Source of the DNA: Chitinophagales bacterium
Lineage (GTDB): Bacteria > Bacteroidota > Bacteroidia > Chitinophagales > Chitinophagaceae
DNA length: 64,000 nucleotides
Direction of reading: 5' to 3'
NCBI GenBank assembly: GCA_015654595.1
Contig: JAATGQ010000063.1
Coordinates: forward strand, 1 to 64,000
Shown here: piece after piece, positions 62,148 through 64,000 of the stretch
Layout: every line of letters begins with the position of its first letter
Numbering within the stretch: position 1 is the stretch's first letter
Program-made: the position numbers and the translations under genes
Notes under the pieces: generated by a model
What the model was told of the DNA's origin: nothing
The model's input: only the letters and a program-made list of their open reading frames with translations
Databases searched by the model: none

Positions 62148-64000
62148 ATGTTTGGACGCAGGAAAAAGGTCAGACCGGATTTTATCGAAACGGTATCAAC
62201 CAGCAGCACAGTGCTCCCGATCACGGACACGGCGGCGGGGCAGGATTTTTTGGTGTCGTTCTTTTCAGCCGTTCGCCCCGCAAAGGGGCATCGTGATGCA
62301 GCCGCAAATCTTCGGCGGTTGACGACCCTATTACAGGAGACACCGATCCTGTTGAGCAACCTGCAGCATGCTGTATTGTCGCAGCTGATCCGTACCGATC
62401 TTTCATCGGCGCTGACGGAAAGCGGCATCCCGCTGGCCAGAGGTTTCTGGCAGGAGTTCTTTGGCCGGCTTCGGCATAAAGTGCTGCCGGCATTGAGAGA
62501 CGAGAACGATTTCCTGTATGTATTGAACCGGATCTTTTTTCGCAAAACGGATTATCGTTGGGTAGAAACGATTCCCCGTGCGGACTGGATCTCATTTTTT
62601 GAAAGTCTTGGACTGGCGCTGCATATCGATGACCGGCGAATCCTGGCGCAGCTGCTTCAATCGATCCGGACGCTTACTTTTCAGATCGCGCAGCTGGGGC
62701 TGGAAAAAGAGATCCTGTTGTATCTGCCGGAGAAGGATCAGGAGCAAAATCCTTTTGTCCAGCAAAGCTACCTGGTACGGCAGCTGGAGCTGGAAGTGAT
62801 GTATGGCGAGAGGGATGCGGCTTCTGCCAGGACAGCGAATGAACCTGGAAGGGGGGCTGACACGGAGGAAGGGCGAACAATTATTTCGCAGGCGGTTAGG
62901 ATGCCGGGGGAGGGACAAACCAGGATCAACAGGCAGGTGCAATTGTTGGACGAATTGATCGTTCGCTGCCAGGATGCCATCATTTTTATACGGGACAACC
63001 ATTCAAAGCACGGCGCCAGTCTCCATCAAACCTATATGCTGTTATTACTGGCCAATCGGCTGGAACGAATGTCGATCCTGCTGGACGTGGTCGACAGAGA
63101 TGACGGGCTTGATACGGGAAAGTTTGTCGATTTCTTCCGGATGCTGGTCCGCAATGAGAACCGAAAGAACAGCTTGCGGGAGTTTCTTTCCCAGTCTATC
63201 GCTTACCTGGCTTACCAGATCGCCGAACACAAGGGAGCGAAAGGCAACAAATACATCACGTCGACCTGGGCGGATTACCGGGCGATGGTCAGCAGTGCCA
63301 TGGGCGGCGGCGCCTGGGTTTGTCTGATGGTGCTGATCAAAAACCTGTTGATCCGGACGCATATGGCCATCTTCTGGCATGGGTTTGCCTATAGCGTCAA
63401 TTACAGCGTGGGGTTTATCCTGATCGAAGAAACGCATACCACGCTTGCGACCAAGCAGCCCGCGTTTACGGCCAGCGCGGTGGCAAGCTCGCTGGATACA
63501 AGGAAAGGCAGCAATCAGCCCAACCTTTATAACCTGGCGGTTACGGTGGCCAAGGTATCGCGGAGTCAGATCGCTTCTTTTGCCGGCAATCTCCTCATTG
63601 TTTTTCCGGGTATGTGGCTGCTGGCCTGGGGGTATGATGAAGTGTCCGGCAGGAAGCTGGTTTCGGGAGCGGCGGCGCTTCAGATGCTGAAAGACCAGCA
63701 TCCCTGGCAAAGTCTTTCGCTGCTGTATGCCTGCAATACCGGCGTGTTCCTGTTTTTAAGCGGGATCATTGCGGGGTATGTACAGAACAAGATCCAGTTT
63801 GGGAATATAGGGCGGCGGCTGGAGCGGCATCCCATCTTACGTGCATCAATACCTGCAGAAAGACTTCGGCGGATGGCGGGATATATAGAACATCATGCCG
63901 GTTCGCTGATCGGCAATATCTGTCTTGGCTTTTTCCTGGGAATGGCGGGTTTCTTTGGCGAGATCTTCGGTATCCATTTCGATATCCGGCATATAACCAT
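62148..64000 (+). CDS. SpecificRecomb/Gcr-family membrane protein, cut by window end
   Basis: The frame opens at the ATG at 62148 (MFGRRKKVRPDFIETVSTSS) and is still open at 64000, 617 codons. The N-terminal 400 residues are soluble and helical (LHQTYMLLLLANRLERMSIL, RNENRKNSLREFLSQSIAYL). Hydrophobic segments begin at about residue 385 (WVCLMVLIKNLLIRTHMAIF, GNLLIVFPGMWLLAW, LYACNTGVFLFLSGIIAGYV, GNICLGFFLGMAGFFGEIF). This is the layout of the family named site-specific recombinase Gcr (PF10136), although it has no recognisable recombinase catalytic motif and looks like a membrane protein; the name comes from an early pilin-variation report. Function is unknown. It follows hutI by 32 bases. 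Confidence 0.8.
   Translation, partial: MFGRRKKVRPDFIETVSTSSTVLPITDTAAGQDFLVSFFSAVRPAKGHRDAAANLRRLTTLLQETPILLSNLQHAVLSQLIRTDLSSALTESGIPLARGFWQEFFGRLRHKVLPALRDENDFLYVLNRIFFRKTDYRWVETIPRADWISFFESLGLALHIDDRRILAQLLQSIRTLTFQIAQLGLEKEILLYLPEKDQEQNPFVQQSYLVRQLELEVMYGERDAASARTANEPGRGADTEEGRTIISQAVRMPGEGQTRINRQVQLLDELIVRCQDAIIFIRDNHSKHGASLHQTYMLLLLANRLERMSILLDVVDRDDGLDTGKFVDFFRMLVRNENRKNSLREFLSQSIAYLAYQIAEHKGAKGNKYITSTWADYRAMVSSAMGGGAWVCLMVLIKNLLIRTHMAIFWHGFAYSVNYSVGFILIEETHTTLATKQPAFTASAVASSLDTRKGSNQPNLYNLAVTVAKVSRSQIASFAGNLLIVFPGMWLLAWGYDEVSGRKLVSGAAALQMLKDQHPWQSLSLLYACNTGVFLFLSGIIAGYVQNKIQFGNIGRRLERHPILRASIPAERLRRMAGYIEHHAGSLIGNICLGFFLGMAGFFGEIFGIHFDIRHIT

Noticed and set aside
1-64000. CRISPR array, insertion sequence, tRNA or rRNA gene
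   Set aside because: No regular direct repeats, transposase frame with flanking inverted repeats, or RNA gene fold was seen in any part of the window.

Overview
The window looks like chromosomal DNA of a Bacteroidota bacterium, most likely Chitinophagaceae (Chitinophaga or a relative). The signs are two SusC/SusD outer-membrane import pairs, one with an STN domain and an ECF sigma/FecR switch; a very large secreted protein with a gliding-motility/T9SS type B C-terminal domain; futalosine-type menaquinone synthesis (MqnA); LytS/LytTR signalling with a reg_prop sensor; and promoters that fit the Bacteroidota pattern TTTG-N19/20-TAnnTTTG. No rRNA, tRNA, IS element or CRISPR array was recognised. 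The lineage is inference from gene content.

Layout. 1-0.5 kb: leaderless RelE/ParE-type toxin-antitoxin pair (toxin cut by the window edge). 0.8-9.1 kb (minus): ECF sigma factor, FecR anti-sigma, STN-SusC, SusD and a TlpA-like thioredoxin, a self-regulated import locus. 9.2-18.4 kb (minus): a second SusC/SusD pair in one tight five-gene run with a secreted amidohydrolase, an SsuD-like flavin monooxygenase and an amino-acid permease. This looks like uptake and breakdown of a small organic molecule rather than a glycan. The permease has an in-frame TGA. 18.5-19.2 kb: decayed xdhC remnant beside a ModE-like regulator. 19.2-20.6 kb (minus): AT-rich ArsR/SRPBCC/VOC operon with a clear operator-promoter. 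20.9-28 kb: housekeeping and small-regulator genes (KAS III, RRM protein, NmrA-like/AraC pair, TsaD, ABC permease, aldose epimerase). 28-36 kb: broken small membrane gene, DUF2252, LEA-type lipoprotein plus flippase, PrfC, small lipoprotein, PurB, MqnA. 36.2-41.6 kb (minus): the giant T9SS substrate.

41.85-52.94 kb (plus): ten genes that overlap or nearly touch, forming one glycan operon. It makes a CDP-6-deoxyhexose that is predicted to be 3-C-methylated (RfbF, RfbG, RfbC-like epimerase, TylC3-like C-methyltransferase, reductase), has three GT2 glycosyltransferases, and ends in a LytS-type propeller kinase and a LytTR regulator. 53.0-62.1 kb (plus): histidine degradation hutH, hutU and hutI, with trehalose synthesis/turnover genes (fused OtsA-OtsB and a GH15 hydrolase) lying between hutU and hutI; hutU has a structured leader. 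62.1-64 kb: start of a Gcr/SpecificRecomb-family membrane protein cut by the window end.

The clearest anomalies are two ORFs interrupted by in-frame stops (APC permease, small membrane protein), the xdhC remnant, the hut/trehalose interleaving, the hairpins directly before hutU and the KAS III gene, and a recurrent TAnnTTTG-like box very close to start codons.
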